From Dehalococcoidia bacterium (GTDB taxonomy: Bacteria > Chloroflexota > Dehalococcoidia > UBA2979): DNA of 5,306 nucleotides. Positions within the stretch are counted from its first letter, which is position 1; each line of letters begins with the position of its first letter. The translations under genes were made by a program, and so were the position numbers. The notes under the pieces are model-generated. The model saw only the letters and a list, made by a program, of their open reading frames with translations, searched no databases and was not told where the DNA came from. Of the stretch, positions 4,766 to 5,306 are shown in pieces. The stretch spans positions 1 through 5,306 of the forward strand of contig JALOAM010000191.1 in NCBI GenBank assembly GCA_023228765.1, given 5' to 3'.

Positions 4766-5306
4766 GCGACGCAGTCGCCGAACTGAAGCAGGCGTTTGCC
4801 GACTTCAAGGCCCTGAACGACCGCCGGTACGAAGAGCTCAAGAACGGCATCCCGTCCGCCGAGACTCTGGTAGCCGTCGACCAGGCGAACGCCGCCATCA
4901 CCGAGATCCAGTCCAAGCTGGACGCCGCGGTGAAGGAGCACGCCGAGACCAAGATGTTGGTCGACGAGCTGGAGACCCGCGCGAACCGCCCGCACGGCGG
5001 CGGTGGCAACGGTCAGCTGAAGCTGCGCGACGAGCAGGTCGAGCGCTACGCGGCGTTCCAGGGCATGGTCCAGGACAAGGACATCGACCCGGCGCACGTC
5101 GATCTGGAGTTCATCGGCTCGTACATCGACGCCTTCGCCGACTGGATGAAGCGAGGCTCTCGGGCGAGCAGCGACAGTATCCGACTGCTCAACGAGATGT
5201 CGGTCGGCTCCGACCCCGGCGGTGGCTACTGGGTCGACCCGGACACTTCGGGTCGGCTCGTCGAGTTCATCCGCGAGACGACCCCGATGCGGCGCCTCGC
5301 GTCGGT
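4762..5306 (+). CDS. Major capsid protein, HK97 fold (5' part only)
   Basis: The window holds the first 181 codons; the gene runs off the right edge. The product is the shell subunit. Residues 1-75 are highly charged and helical with coiled-coil character (for example ITEIQSKLDAAVKEHAETK, 46-64), matching the delta or scaffold domain that is normally clipped off by the prohead protease. A Gly-rich linker (HGGGGNG, 78-84) follows. Then come YIDAFADWMKRG (121-132) and the typical entry to the mature shell domain: EMSVGSDPGGGYWVDPD (145-161), RLVEFIRETTPMRRLAS (165-181). The cleavage point probably lies between about residues 75 and 145 but cannot be fixed by eye. The ATG is coupled to the protease stop (ATGA). 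No separate scaffold gene is seen between protease and capsid, which fits a built-in delta domain. Confidence 0.92.
   Translation, partial: MSDAVAELKQAFADFKALNDRRYEELKNGIPSAETLVAVDQANAAITEIQSKLDAAVKEHAETKMLVDELETRANRPHGGGGNGQLKLRDEQVERYAAFQGMVQDKDIDPAHVDLEFIGSYIDAFADWMKRGSRASSDSIRLLNEMSVGSDPGGGYWVDPDTSGRLVEFIRETTPMRRLAS

Noticed and set aside
1..5306. CRISPR array, insertion sequence, integrase attachment site or toxin-antitoxin pair.
   Set aside because: No regularly spaced repeats, transposase or recombinase motifs or terminal inverted repeats were seen; the whole window is accounted for by head genes and the structured gap.

Overview
The window is the head-packaging and head-assembly module of a tailed phage or prophage with an HK97-type capsid. 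It is very G+C rich, uses G/C heavily at third codon positions and starts several genes with GTG. This points to an actinobacterial phage or an actinobacterial genome carrying a prophage; the sequence alone does not separate the two or name the host.

All recognisable genes lie on the + strand. In order they are: a possible upstream gene tail (1-51); the P27-type small terminase subunit (51-413); the large terminase subunit (403-2187); a 53-residue membrane protein (2188-2349); a 60-residue zinc-ribbon-like protein (2349-2531); a non-coding gap (2532-2714); the HK97-family portal (2715-3935); a ClpP-fold prohead protease (3932-4765); and the start of the HK97-fold major capsid protein (4762 to the window edge). 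Most junctions are tight: an 11-base overlap between the terminase genes, an abutting stop and start at 2187/2188, a 1-base TGATG overlap at 2347-2351, and ATGA overlaps at 3932-3935 and 4762-4765. This suggests one translationally coupled late operon.

The genes form a standard working set. The small subunit recognises phage DNA, and the large subunit cuts it and pumps it through the portal ring. The protease matures the prohead and the capsid protein forms the shell. The two small genes between terminase and portal have no function I can assign.

The one break in the packed operon, 2532-2714, is the most unusual part. It is tiled by perfect short hairpins, including a 15-base-pair arm with a single bulge, and all of them lie inside a 6-base-pair closing stem. 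This looks like a five-way-junction RNA fold. The 5' end of the gap can also pair with the portal ribosome binding site. I read it as a candidate structured leader or non-coding RNA controlling the portal and downstream head genes. This is inference from a single GC-rich sequence.
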